A stretch of 64,000 nt of DNA from contig NZ_JBBIUQ010000014.1 in the NCBI RefSeq assembly GCF_037440165.1, forward strand, positions 1 to 64,000. Direction: 5' to 3'. Position numbers and translations under genes: made by a program. This DNA comes from Ignavibacterium sp037440165. GTDB taxonomy: Bacteria > Bacteroidota > Ignavibacteria > Ignavibacteriales > Ignavibacteriaceae. The stretch's first letter is position 1, and each line of letters starts with the position of its first letter. Below, one piece after another: positions 42,801 through 51,466 of this stretch. The notes beneath the pieces were generated by a model. That model saw only the letters and a program-made list of their open reading frames with translations, was not told the origin of the DNA and made no database searches.

Positions 42801-43246
42801 TACAAGCCGTCTGAGACTATAAAAATTGTATCACCAGTTTCTGATTGAACTTTTGCTGTAACTAATGGAGTAAACTGAAATATATAAGCTGCATCTTTCC
42901 ATACCATTGCGAGAAGTTCTCTCAGATTTGCGCCGGGAAAGCCGGGACCAATGCCACCATAATTCCAGATTTCACAAGTTACATTGTTTCCGTTCATCAG
43001 ATATCTTTTTCTATCTTCAAAAGCATTCAGCTTCGCTAATCCTGAAGGCGCACCATATTTAAACTGAGAAGTTTTGACAGGATTAGGATTAACCGGACAA
43101 TTTGGATGATGAGTCTGAATATAATCTATTATTGTCTGATGCTCTCTCTGCCTTCTCTGCTCAATGGATTCCTGAGCAAATATTTGTGAAGAAAAAAACA
43201 GTACTAAAATTGTTAATTGAAAAAACTTAATTAATAGCTTAGCCAT
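39803..43246 (-). CDS. Large secreted T9SS-type cargo with Ca-binding-like repeats
   Basis: A 1147-residue exported protein of unknown function. Signal peptide about 1-24 (FFQLTILVLFFSSQIFAQ). An Asp-rich zone at about 360-415 (NDGFDNDGDGMVDERQDDG then IDNDGDWNQETDDVG) resembles thrombospondin type 3/Ca-binding repeats. A fibronectin III-like domain follows at about 535-620 (PGDKQVTLFWD, EGYVIYRST). The C-terminal 90 residues are a divergent sorting domain (VVPNPYVAANEIEPG, RIYFENLPPKCTIRIFTLSG, ending EKIIKFALIK). It lies between a TonB receptor and PorV, the order often seen for surface assemblies in Ignavibacteria. It may be a surface structural or binding protein. Confidence 0.8.
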   Translation of the reverse strand: MAKLLIKFFQLTILVLFFSSQIFAQESIEQRRQREHQTIIDYIQTHHPNCPVNPNPVKTSQFKYGAPSGLAKLNAFEDRKRYLMNGNNVTCEIWNYGGIGPGFPGANLRELLAMVWKDAAYIFQFTPLVTAKVQSETGDTIFIVSDGLYDYDRPQLRERDPATGLWWTFEPLPGYADPNQEFMASNPAFDSDRDGKPDSWPREWYNPTLGEYVWPGYLKVGENNADLEVYWAMDDRDNKEFNYFPFVSDTTRKGLGVQIDGRAFQWSNSLAANAIFFVWTITNVSDKDLDSVVFGIYGDPDVGGGDNDDDNGFFIKPFGDDVQNIPVYARSMVYFWDPDMTGDRGVGLGYLGCKFLESPGNPNDGFDNDGDGMVDERQDDGIDNDGDWNQETDDVGVDGIPNTGDQGEGDDVPTAGVRLPDGRPDPLAPGEPNFEYTDLDEADQIGLTSFNSESWATSLAIGNDADIWNRVTPGNFSEITNNEDIVFIFGSGKISLKKGESKRISMAFLFGDNLQDLLITAETVQDIYNKNYRFFRPPDLPTLTAIPGDKQVTLFWDTKAEESVDPITGKDFEGYVIYRSTRPDFADIQKITDGRASTFLYDPLKDVQGFDAKFDLQNNWKGYHPVAYQGRGIHYYLGDDTGLRHYFVDSNNVLNGQTYYYAVVAYDHGDSLGIPPTETTKKINVDPITSQLIFDKNTVQVIPGPRASGYEAPVIKSTDVQHPAGVGNGEVNFIILDDLSVIDENYTLTFSDTLITSGGAELKKNYSVVGEKPVTENFFLFDTKFASLSHGNIINDQILQVKDKQGTIYNPGTDYIINFEKGAIRRTDNSNMPNNSEFTITYRYYPVYQSTGLSGEDSNPVFNGIKLIVNDYDALRFDAQRSKWSRSDLNIPVAVDLSTLGPRRKLYPADYIITFSNSLIDSAKYPRTGGAPITVPVNYKVEEVTSGVPKRIWTVLREPSNPDTLWSRGDEIHFFVPNSNGIAATDTLTWKITFGQMTPGDSVKPQEGDQYFFYTQRPFSKSDVFTLTTKSGLLNNDLAKSRLDNIYVVPNPYVAANEIEPGNRLPDKNRGERRIYFENLPPKCTIRIFTLSGELVTTLEHDSGAENGREFWNLLNRDGFSVAYGIYLAHIDAPGIGEKIIKFALIK

Positions 43247-43262
43247 ATTTTTCTCCGATGCT

Positions 43263-45989
43263 TTAATATTCTATAGATAATCCAAAACGCACCTCACGAG
43301 GTGCAGAATAATATTGTGGTCTGGTAAAATATTCGTCTGCAGATTTTAAACCCGGAACTATCTGTGATAAACGATTAGTTTCCTGTGGACCACCTTTGGT
43401 TGATTCTAAAGTATAAGTTGCTCTTCCTGTATCATCATATACAAATCTTTCATTAAGAGTGTCAAAAAGATTGAACACTTTTACGAATAAAGTAACTGCT
43501 GCAACATCAATGTCAAATGTTTTTTCAATCAGAAGATCAACATTCGTTTGGAGAGGTTTTCTTTCGCTGTTTGTTTTGAGATAAATTTCTCTTTCAAATA
43601 AAACTGGTGTGTAAGGCAGACCAGTATTCATTGTTCCAACTAATGTTACAACCCAATTTTTGTAATTACCAAAAGTAATTGATCCATTAAGCGTATGAGT
43701 TTGATCCCAATCTAAAGGAACCGGAATTTTTTCACTCTGTCTTCCAGAAGATAAATCAAGGAAGAATGATGAAGCTCCTGTTTCATTTCCTTCTGCGACC
43801 TGAAATGTATAATCAAGTGAAGCACCGAATAAATCATCAGGCAATTTTCTTTTTGTCAGAGAAAATGTAATACCTTTGATGTTAGCATAATCTTTATTCA
43901 CATATTTAAAGTAAGACTCACTTGTACTGATTCTTATTTCCTGAAGAGCTAGTAAATCGCGAACATCTTTATAAAATCCTGTTATATTGAATGCTATTGT
44001 TTCTGTTAATTGCTGCTGCAATCCCATTTCATATGTAACTGTTTTTTCAGGATTCAGATTAGCATTTCCGTAAGTAGGAGTTGCACCCGATTTTTTGAAA
44101 TTCGGATTTGTGAACAAATATCTGTAAGGAGGCAACTGATAAAAATGTCCGTATGAAAAATGAATTATACCCCGATCAGTGATTGGAAAAGAAATTCCAA
44201 TTCGGGGACTGAAAATACTTTTCGCTTCAGCATCAACCAACCCCGATGTGGGGTTAAAAATATCGGGAGCATATTTTGCTCTTGGATTCAGATAATCAAA
44301 ACGCAAACCGAGATTTAAAATCATATTTGTGTATTCCATCTTATCCTGCAGATAAGCTGAGAATTGATAAGGTTCACGAGAATAAACATCGTGATAAAGT
44401 GTATTAGTATCAGGAATTGTTGGCTGAAGATAGGTTGTTGTATCACGGAAAATTGTAAAATACTGGTAATCAAGAACATCGTACTTTCCTCTTATTCCGA
44501 ATTTTACTTCGTGCTCGTTGGAGACCTGACTGGTTAAATCAAATTTAATTTCACTTGCATATGATCTCTGATAAAAATGTTCGTTGGATGTTCCTCCCGA
44601 TCTGAAAGTAAATGGAGTTAACTTAAAACTTTTATGTGATGGCTGATATCTTGGATCAGGATGCAAACCTGTCAAACTCATCCCCGGTCTGAAACTGACT
44701 TCATTTCCAGCTTCATCAAGCAGAGGGAAAAGGTATCTCTTAAAGTCATAAATATTAAAAGCGCCTTTTAAAGAGTAAAATGTATTTGAACCAATTGCCT
44801 GTCGGATTTCAAGTGAGTTTAATAATCCCCACTCATATCTGTTATAATTAGCATCCGGAACATATTTTAATTCGTGATTGTAAGTCTGATAAGATGAGCT
44901 GGAATAAACAACATCGTAATTTATTTTCATCGCTGTGAATGGTTTTACAGTAAACTTTCCTGTAAGATTTAAATCTTCAGATGGATTCATTGACACAATC
45001 GAATTATCGCCTGTCATTGATAAATTTATTATACTGGAATTAACTGGATCACGGTAAACAGAGTCATAAATTGTATGCTGCCGCTGACCGTAGAGATAAC
45101 CTTTATCGTTATTATATCTTCCAGAAAGGAAAAATGTGATTGAATTATCTGTAAATGGAACAGGTCCTCCAAGTGTTCCTTCAAGAACCTGATTATTAAC
45201 CGGACTGATTGATCCAATATTAAAGAAAATATTTTTATGAGAGCTTAAATAATCACCAGTGTAATAAGAAAGTGATGCTGTATATTTATTTCCACCTTCT
45301 TTTGTAATTGCATTAACAACTCCGCTGAGAGCGTTTCCATATTCAGCATTAAAAGTTCCGCTTACGACTGATAATTCCTGAATGGCGTTTGTAGAAATTT
45401 GTACTGTTCTGCCAAAATCATAAGGGTTAACAGAGGATACTCCATTAACATTGTATGCAATTTCAGTCGATCTTCCACCTCTGATATGAAGTTCACCGCC
45501 CGCACCTTTGGTAATTCCTGCCTGTAAGACCAAAAGCTGATCTATGCTTTCAACCGGAAGTGATTGAATTTGTGAATCATCAATTACAGTGTGAGATGAA
45601 GTAAGATCTTTTCTGACTAATGGTCTTTTTGCTTCAACAACTACTGCTTCAAGACCAATTGCTTCTGAGGAAAGCTCAACATCAATTCGGGTTGTAAAAT
45701 CACTTGATACGCGAACATTAGTTACAATTTTTTTCTGATATCCTACACCAGAAAATATCAAAGTGTAAGTCCCCGGCTCAACATTGTTAATGATGTAAGA
45801 GCCATCAATTCCTGTAGCAGCGCCCATCGTAGTGCCCTCGATCATAACATTTATTCCTATTAATGGCTCACCGGTTTCAGCATCAGTAACTTTACCGGCA
45901 ATTTTGCCTGTTACTCCAGCAAACAAATCAGAAAAAAATATTAATGAGCAAACCAAAGAAAACAAAAAAATGATGAATAGTTTTTTCAT
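43263..45989 (-). CDS. TonB-dependent receptor with carboxypeptidase-like domain
   Basis: A 908-residue outer membrane receptor. Signal peptide about 1-24; a CarboxypepD-reg-like domain about 27-115 (GKIAGKVTDAETGEPLIGIN and GSYIINNVEPGTYTLIFSGV); plug domain about 125-240 (HTVIDDSQIQSLPVESIDQL, LHIRGGRSTEIAYNVNG, FNAEYGNALSGVVNAITKEG); barrel to the end, closing with EVRFGLSIEY and a C-terminal aromatic. It is SusC-like in the N-terminal layout but no SusD follows. The cargo gene downstream (16 bases) and PorV suggest one operon; the transported substrate is unknown. Confidence 0.92.
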   Translation of the reverse strand: MKKLFIIFLFSLVCSLIFFSDLFAGVTGKIAGKVTDAETGEPLIGINVMIEGTTMGAATGIDGSYIINNVEPGTYTLIFSGVGYQKKIVTNVRVSSDFTTRIDVELSSEAIGLEAVVVEAKRPLVRKDLTSSHTVIDDSQIQSLPVESIDQLLVLQAGITKGAGGELHIRGGRSTEIAYNVNGVSSVNPYDFGRTVQISTNAIQELSVVSGTFNAEYGNALSGVVNAITKEGGNKYTASLSYYTGDYLSSHKNIFFNIGSISPVNNQVLEGTLGGPVPFTDNSITFFLSGRYNNDKGYLYGQRQHTIYDSVYRDPVNSSIINLSMTGDNSIVSMNPSEDLNLTGKFTVKPFTAMKINYDVVYSSSSYQTYNHELKYVPDANYNRYEWGLLNSLEIRQAIGSNTFYSLKGAFNIYDFKRYLFPLLDEAGNEVSFRPGMSLTGLHPDPRYQPSHKSFKLTPFTFRSGGTSNEHFYQRSYASEIKFDLTSQVSNEHEVKFGIRGKYDVLDYQYFTIFRDTTTYLQPTIPDTNTLYHDVYSREPYQFSAYLQDKMEYTNMILNLGLRFDYLNPRAKYAPDIFNPTSGLVDAEAKSIFSPRIGISFPITDRGIIHFSYGHFYQLPPYRYLFTNPNFKKSGATPTYGNANLNPEKTVTYEMGLQQQLTETIAFNITGFYKDVRDLLALQEIRISTSESYFKYVNKDYANIKGITFSLTKRKLPDDLFGASLDYTFQVAEGNETGASSFFLDLSSGRQSEKIPVPLDWDQTHTLNGSITFGNYKNWVVTLVGTMNTGLPYTPVLFEREIYLKTNSERKPLQTNVDLLIEKTFDIDVAAVTLFVKVFNLFDTLNERFVYDDTGRATYTLESTKGGPQETNRLSQIVPGLKSADEYFTRPQYYSAPREVRFGLSIEY

Positions 45990-46071
45990 TGTTACCTCTC
46001 GGTAAATTTTAGAGTTGCCAACAAATATTAGTCAACCTGATATCAATTATTTATAATTGAATAAGAACACT

Positions 46072-46124
46072 AAAAAGAAAGGGCTGCCTGAAACAAATAA
46101 TTTATTGTATTCAGACAACCCTTT
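46072..46124 (-). terminator. Rho-independent terminator of the FG-GAP gene
   Basis: On the minus strand AAAGGGTTGTCTGAA (46124-46110) pairs with TTCAGGCAGCCCTTT (46092-46078) at 13 of 15 positions (two G-T wobbles), followed by CTTTTTA. It is 18 bases after the stop of the FG-GAP gene. Confidence 0.88.
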
Positions 46125-46141
46125 GAGAAAATCATAGCAGC

Positions 46142-47809
46142 TTATTTAATTAACTGCATTTTCTTTGTGACTTTAACATCGCCTGCTTTCAATTGATAAA
46201 GATAAATTCCACTTGCTAATCCTTCTGCGTTAAATTTAGTCGAATAATTTCCTGCTTCCATATATTGATTGTTAACTATAACAGCTACTTCATTGCCAAG
46301 CATGTCAAACACTCTCAGATCAACATTAGAAGCTTTTGTAACACCAAATTTTATTGTAGTTGAAGGGTTAAATGGATTTGGATAATTTTGATCGAGATAA
46401 ATATTTGTTGGAATTAAATCAGTATATTTTTCAACTGAAACTGGTGTAAACTGGTAATCAAGAACAACGATAGGTGTTGGATCATCATTAAGATTTGCTC
46501 TTGAGTAACCTTGAGTATAAAGAACTTCATCCTCAGGGTCGCCATCAACATTTGCACAAACAACTACATCATAATCACCACCTACAGGAAGAATTGCAGA
46601 ATCAACAACTGAAGCTACAAAATTCTGAGGTAATGACCAGTCACCAGTTGGGCCACCAATATATTCAAGTCTGAATATCATTGCATTCGGTTGTGAAGTT
46701 CCACCTCTTGTACCAAAGAACATATCTGGATTTTGATCTCCATCAACATCACCCCAGGCTGCACCATTTAGTCTTAATACAGAAGAAGGATCCTGATCAA
46801 ATGTTGAGAAATCTGCTATTTCATAAGAAACTAAAGTATCAACATCGTCTGGTTTATCAATATAATAAACTTTTGATGCAAACCAGGAGCCAACAATTAC
46901 TTTTGATCCATCACCATTTGGTATTACAACAGAACCTTTGAAAGATGAATTATTACCGGCAACACCAGATTGTGGATTGTTTACTATATAGTTATTGGGT
47001 CCATCATATTTAATTAAAAATGTTCTTCCATCAAAATTGATTAATCCAATGTATGGAGGAACAACTACAAGATCCCATTTATTTCCTGTTCCGGCAAGAA
47101 TAAAATCCCCTAAGCCTGTAAACTCTTCTGTCCAAGTTTCTGTACCGCTACCATCATCAGGAATATTATCAACTGACCAGACACCAACATGATAATTACC
47201 TGAACTGGCTGCTCTATCAACGAGTAATAACTCATCCGTTGCATCGCCATCGATGTCTGCAATTACAAATCTGATCGGTCTTAAATTGAACATATCTGTC
47301 TGAACAATAGATGTCTTAGCGTTTGGTGTAAATCCACCAAAGCCATTGTCAACACCCATGTTATCACTTCCATCTCCAGGATATTCATATACAATTATTC
47401 GAGCTGGATTTGGGTTTAATGAGGCATCAAGATAATTAACTGGTCCCCAGTAAAGTTCTGCTTTACCATCATTATCCAAATCACCCCAGGTAAGTGCTGG
47501 CCAAGTGTTCTGCAATGGAACATCTGAAACAACTCCCCAAACTGAATCCCAAACTGATGTAACCGGATTCCATTCAAACTTGTAGAGTCTCGGAACGAGT
47601 TCATAGTCGCCATCAACCATATTTGTATTGCAGGCATAAATTTCAGGCAATCCATCTCCATCGAAATCAACACCTGCAACTATACCCCCAAAACCCCGTT
47701 CAAGCTGTGATGGGTCTCGAACTAAAGCAGTTCGTGTCATTAGTTGAGCAAATGTTTGTGAAATTAGTATGAATGTTATAACTGGAAGAAAAGTCAAAAG
47801 TCGCTTCAT
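46142..47809 (-). CDS. Secreted FG-GAP/VCBS repeat protein with T9SS sorting domain
   Basis: A 555-residue exported protein. After the signal peptide (FLPVITFILISQTFAQ), FG-GAP-like repeats with Asp-rich Ca-binding loops recur: DFDGDGLPEIYA, DLDNDGKAELYW, DIDGDATDELLL, DVDGDQNPDMFF and NVDGDPEDEVLY. They should form a beta-propeller. The C-terminal 85 residues are a type A sorting domain (NYPNPFNPSTTIKFGVTK, FDMLGNEVAVIVNN, ending VTKKMQLIK). The RBS AAGGAGG is ideal and a strong terminator follows, so it is a highly translated single gene, probably an adhesin or surface protein. Confidence 0.9.
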   Translation of the reverse strand: MKRLLTFLPVITFILISQTFAQLMTRTALVRDPSQLERGFGGIVAGVDFDGDGLPEIYACNTNMVDGDYELVPRLYKFEWNPVTSVWDSVWGVVSDVPLQNTWPALTWGDLDNDGKAELYWGPVNYLDASLNPNPARIIVYEYPGDGSDNMGVDNGFGGFTPNAKTSIVQTDMFNLRPIRFVIADIDGDATDELLLVDRAASSGNYHVGVWSVDNIPDDGSGTETWTEEFTGLGDFILAGTGNKWDLVVVPPYIGLINFDGRTFLIKYDGPNNYIVNNPQSGVAGNNSSFKGSVVIPNGDGSKVIVGSWFASKVYYIDKPDDVDTLVSYEIADFSTFDQDPSSVLRLNGAAWGDVDGDQNPDMFFGTRGGTSQPNAMIFRLEYIGGPTGDWSLPQNFVASVVDSAILPVGGDYDVVVCANVDGDPEDEVLYTQGYSRANLNDDPTPIVVLDYQFTPVSVEKYTDLIPTNIYLDQNYPNPFNPSTTIKFGVTKASNVDLRVFDMLGNEVAVIVNNQYMEAGNYSTKFNAEGLASGIYLYQLKAGDVKVTKKMQLIK

Positions 47810-47948
47810 GCCGACCTCCTTGATTATGATTTGTTGAGATTAGTTAATTAAATAACAATCACTAGTCGAAAATAATATTTCTAGTAAAGTAATTCAAACT
47901 ATTTAAAGAAATAATTTATCTTAAAAATCAGAGACTAAAATAATCCTG

Positions 47949-48890
47949 TTAAACTTCCTTACCTGTTTTAAGCTCAATAGCTTTACGGACAAAACCATCA
48001 GCTTGCTTGAGTAATCTCTGTGCTTCAGTAAAATCAACTTTCGCTTTTATCATTATAAGTGCACTTTTAACATGGTAATTCGCCTGCTCAAGATACTTTG
48101 TTGCATCTTCATAACTAACGCCTGTAATCATCATAACTATTCTTTTAGCTCTTTCAATTAATTTCTTATTAGTCATTTGCAAATCAATCATCATGTTTTC
48201 ATAAGTTTTCCCTAACCTAACCATTACAGTAGTAGTGATCATGTTCAGAACAAGTTTCTGAGCAGTTCCGCTTTTCATTCTTGTCGATCCCATAATTACT
48301 TCGGGACCAACATAAGGACAAATCGCCACATCAACTTCTTTGATGTTAAAATGTTCTCGAGGATTTGTTGTTACAAATAATGTTTTAGCTCCGAGTTCTT
48401 TTGCCTTCTTAACTGCTCCAACTACATAGGGAGTTCTTCTGCTTGCTGCAATTCCACATACAACATCTTTAGAAGAAACATTTGCAGCAAGAACATCTTT
48501 AGCACCATTTTCCTCATAATCCTCAGCGCCTTCCTGCGCACGAAACATTGCTTCTCTTCCACCAGCAATGTAACCTTCAATCAATCCATAAGGTGTTCCG
48601 AAAGTTGGCGGACATTCAGATGCATCAACAACTCCAAGCCGGCCGCTTGTTCCAGCACCAAAGTAAAGTAATCTTCCACCATTTTTAATTGCTTGCACAA
48701 CAATTTCAACTGCTTCAGCTATGTATGGAATTTCTTTTTCGACAGCTAACGGAACAAGTTTATCTTCTTCATTAATAATTTTCAGAATGTCAACAGTAGG
48801 AAGTTTATCTATATTCATCGAGCGCAGATTTCTTTGTTCAGTAGTTAGTCTACTAATTTCCTCAAAAATTTTTATTGATTCTGACGACAT
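47949..48890 (-). CDS. murQ: N-acetylmuramic acid 6-phosphate etherase
   Basis: A 313-residue SIS-fold etherase splitting MurNAc-6-phosphate to GlcNAc-6-phosphate and lactate, in cell-wall recycling. The diagnostic LLYFGAGTSGRLGVVDASEC followed by PPTFGTP (about 77-103) carries the SIS sugar-phosphate site and the conserved Glu. The C-terminal helical bundle resembles other MurQ proteins. It is divergent from the NagB-like fusion gene and shares an AT-rich promoter region with TATATTTG on each strand. No MurNAc kinase (anmK) or phosphotransferase is visible in the window. Confidence 0.95.
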   Translation of the reverse strand: MSSESIKIFEEISRLTTEQRNLRSMNIDKLPTVDILKIINEEDKLVPLAVEKEIPYIAEAVEIVVQAIKNGGRLLYFGAGTSGRLGVVDASECPPTFGTPYGLIEGYIAGGREAMFRAQEGAEDYEENGAKDVLAANVSSKDVVCGIAASRRTPYVVGAVKKAKELGAKTLFVTTNPREHFNIKEVDVAICPYVGPEVIMGSTRMKSGTAQKLVLNMITTTVMVRLGKTYENMMIDLQMTNKKLIERAKRIVMMITGVSYEDATKYLEQANYHVKSALIMIKAKVDFTEAQRLLKQADGFVRKAIELKTGKEV

Positions 48891-48917
48891 TGTTTTTCCT
48901 GATGAAATTTATATATC

Positions 48918-49004
48918 CAAATATAAAAACTCTGTTAAAGAATTTAAGATATTTTGATAAAAAGCACTTATTTTTTTAATCAAATAAGAGCTTGGTTATA
49001 TTTG
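48918..49004. promoter_or_regulatory. Divergent TAnnTTTG promoter elements for murQ and nagB-like gene
   Basis: TATATTTG occurs on the minus strand at 48925-48918 (28 bases before the murQ start) and on the plus strand at 48997-49004 (54 bases before the nagB-like start). Both fit the Bacteroidota -7 consensus. No good -33 TTTG is seen at either, so the assignment is moderate. Confidence 0.45.
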
Positions 49005-49057
49005 AATTGCACAATAAATAAAATTTATGTTTAACAAGTCCTGAAGAGCAAATCAGT

Positions 49058-51391
49058 ATGTTATCAAAAGTTGAACAATATTATCTCGAACAATCTGGTC
49101 GCGAACTAATTTATAAACCGACTGAAAAAATTCCTGTAATACAAGTGCCAAATTTTCCTGAACTTGGTAAAATGACTGCACTTCGATTTATTGAATGGAT
49201 GCAGGAAAATCCGGGTGGAGTTATTTCATTACCAACAGGAAAAACGCCTGAACATTTTATTAAATGGGTTGCTCTCTTTCTTAAAAGCTGGAATGAAGAA
49301 ACTGTTATCAAAGAACTTAAAAAAGTTGATCTTGATCCGGAAAATAAACCAGATATTTCAAGCTTTCGCTTTGTTCAGATAGACGAATTCTATCCGATTG
49401 ACACTAATCAGCATAACAGCTTTTATTACTACATTCAGAAATTTTATTTCAGCAACTGGGGACTTGACAGGAAGAAGGCATTGTTTATGAACATTAATGA
49501 AATTCCAACTCCAAACAATCTCTCTCTTGATGAAATCTTTCCTGATCAAGTTGTTGATTTATCACTTCGAACAAGATGGGCAAGTACAACATTAGAAAGA
49601 TTACAAAAACAAACTATAGAAATTGTTGATCAGTTCTGCACCGACTATGAAAAGAAAATTCGTGAAATGGGTGGAATAGGTTTCTTTCTTGGTGGGATTG
49701 GTCCGGATGGACACATTGGTTTTAATGTAATGGGAAGTGATCATTATTCAACTACGAGATTAATTCCAACTAACTATGAAACTCAAGCTGCTGCCTCAAC
49801 TGACTTAGGTGGAATCGAGATTGCCAGAAAAAGATTAGTAATTACAATTGGTCTCGATACAATAACTCATAATCCTGATGCTACCGCTATAATAATTGCA
49901 GCAGGAGAAGCAAAAGCAAACATCGTTAGAGATTCAATTCAATCTGAAAGGACAAATAAATTTCCGGCAACTGTCTTGCAGAGATTAAAGAATGCTCGTT
50001 TCTATCTCACAAACGGTGCTGCATTCAGACTTATTGAAAGAAGATATTTTGATGTTGTAAAAGAAGATCCAATAACTCAAATATCAATTGAAAGAGCAGT
50101 TATCAATCTTGTTGTCGAAAAGAAAAAATCTTTGCTTGAATTATCTAAGGAAGATTATAATTCAAACAAACTTACAAAACTTGTTCTGGAGAAAACTAAA
50201 AAATCTCCAAAGCAAATTGGTCAGGAAATTTACGATGCGATTATTGAGCGCTTACAAAGAGGAATGCAGCCGGTTACAAATCAGGTAATACTTCATACTG
50301 GTCCTCATCACGATGATATTCCACTTGGCTATTTGCCTTATATAAATCATCTTGTAAGAGAGCCAAGCAACAAACATCATTTCGTTACTATGACAAGCGG
50401 TTTTACTGCAGTCACAAATTTATATATGCTCGGATTGCTTGAAGATCTGAAAGTATTTTTACACAATGCTGATTTCCGTGAAAGGTTTAAAGAAAGATAT
50501 TTTGACCCTGAATTCAAAGAAGGAAAAGACAAAGATATTCACCTCTATCTTGATGGACTTGCAGCACACAGCAGAACAATTCGCAAAGAAGCTGTTTCGA
50601 GAAGATTGCTCAGAAATATGATTGAGATTTATGAAGAGGATAATATAAATTATTTAGAAGACCGTGTTGATGAACTTATTAATTATTTCAAAACTCAATA
50701 TCCCGGCAAAAAAGATATTCCACATGTTCAGAAATTAAAAGGAATGATGAGAGAATTTGAGGAAGAAATTGTGTGGGCATTTTTCGGATTTAATACAAGT
50801 TCAGTAACACACATGCGATTAGGATTTTATCAGGGCAATATCTTTACTGAAAATCCTGAAATGAACCGCGATGTACTGCCTATACTTGAATTGTTAAAAC
50901 AAATTAATCCAACAATAGTTACTGTCGCACTTGATCCGGAAGGAAGTGGTCCTGATACGCATTACAAAGTTTTACAGGCAACTTCAGAAGCATTGAAACT
51001 TTATGAACAGCAAACCGGAAGAAGTGATATTAGAGTTTGGGGTTACAGAAATGTGTGGTATCGTTTCCATCCTGCTGAAGCAAATCTTTACATTCCGGTT
51101 AGTTTGAATTCAATGGCAATAATGGAAAATACATTCCTTAACAGCTATGGTTCTCAACGTGATGCAAGTTTTCCAAGCTGGGAATATGACGGACCATTTT
51201 CAAGATTGGCTCAAAGAATTCAGGTTGAACAATATGATACTATAAGAAATTGTCTTGGTAAAGATTTCTTCCTGAAGCATAATCATCCAAGAGTCCGTGC
51301 TGCTTATGGAATGGTTTATCTGAAAGAATTAACACTTGGTGAGTTTTACTCACATTCAATGGAGTTAAGAAAACTTACGGAAAACTTTTGA
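49058..51391 (+). CDS. Glucosamine-6-phosphate deaminase fused to a PIG-L-type deacetylase domain
   Basis: A 777-residue two-domain protein. The N-terminal half (about 1-340) is NagB-like: SLPTGKTPEHF, FVQIDEFYPID with the catalytic Asp, and FFLGGIGPDGHIGFN. The C-terminal half begins at about 405 with LHTGPHHDDIPLGYLPYINH, a variant of the HPDDxxxG zinc motif of PIG-L/LmbE deacetylases, followed by TMTSGFTAV and more conserved blocks up to the end. NagB converts GlcN-6-P to Fru-6-P; a linked deacetylase could supply GlcN-6-P from GlcNAc-6-P, although nagA-type enzymes normally do that, so this is inference. It is divergent from murQ. Similar fusions occur in Bacteroidota. Confidence 0.85.
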   Translation: MLSKVEQYYLEQSGRELIYKPTEKIPVIQVPNFPELGKMTALRFIEWMQENPGGVISLPTGKTPEHFIKWVALFLKSWNEETVIKELKKVDLDPENKPDISSFRFVQIDEFYPIDTNQHNSFYYYIQKFYFSNWGLDRKKALFMNINEIPTPNNLSLDEIFPDQVVDLSLRTRWASTTLERLQKQTIEIVDQFCTDYEKKIREMGGIGFFLGGIGPDGHIGFNVMGSDHYSTTRLIPTNYETQAAASTDLGGIEIARKRLVITIGLDTITHNPDATAIIIAAGEAKANIVRDSIQSERTNKFPATVLQRLKNARFYLTNGAAFRLIERRYFDVVKEDPITQISIERAVINLVVEKKKSLLELSKEDYNSNKLTKLVLEKTKKSPKQIGQEIYDAIIERLQRGMQPVTNQVILHTGPHHDDIPLGYLPYINHLVREPSNKHHFVTMTSGFTAVTNLYMLGLLEDLKVFLHNADFRERFKERYFDPEFKEGKDKDIHLYLDGLAAHSRTIRKEAVSRRLLRNMIEIYEEDNINYLEDRVDELINYFKTQYPGKKDIPHVQKLKGMMREFEEEIVWAFFGFNTSSVTHMRLGFYQGNIFTENPEMNRDVLPILELLKQINPTIVTVALDPEGSGPDTHYKVLQATSEALKLYEQQTGRSDIRVWGYRNVWYRFHPAEANLYIPVSLNSMAIMENTFLNSYGSQRDASFPSWEYDGPFSRLAQRIQVEQYDTIRNCLGKDFFLKHNHPRVRAAYGMVYLKELTLGEFYSHSMELRKLTENF

Positions 51392-51414
51392 TGCTCTTAA
51401 ACATAAAGTTAAAT

Positions 51415-51436
51415 GTCGCAACCTGAAGGTTACGAC
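51415..51436. repeat. Short palindrome GTCGCAACCT-GA-AGGTTACGAC
   Basis: A 10-bp inverted repeat (nine pairs) followed by TACA. It resembles the CGCAAGCTGATGTTTGCG-ACTACC core in the 180-bp repeat, so both may belong to one dispersed palindrome family. It is 24 bases after the NagB-like stop and may also help end that transcript. Confidence 0.55.
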
Positions 51437-51466
51437 TACAATTATTAATAATTAGTTAAACTAGTT

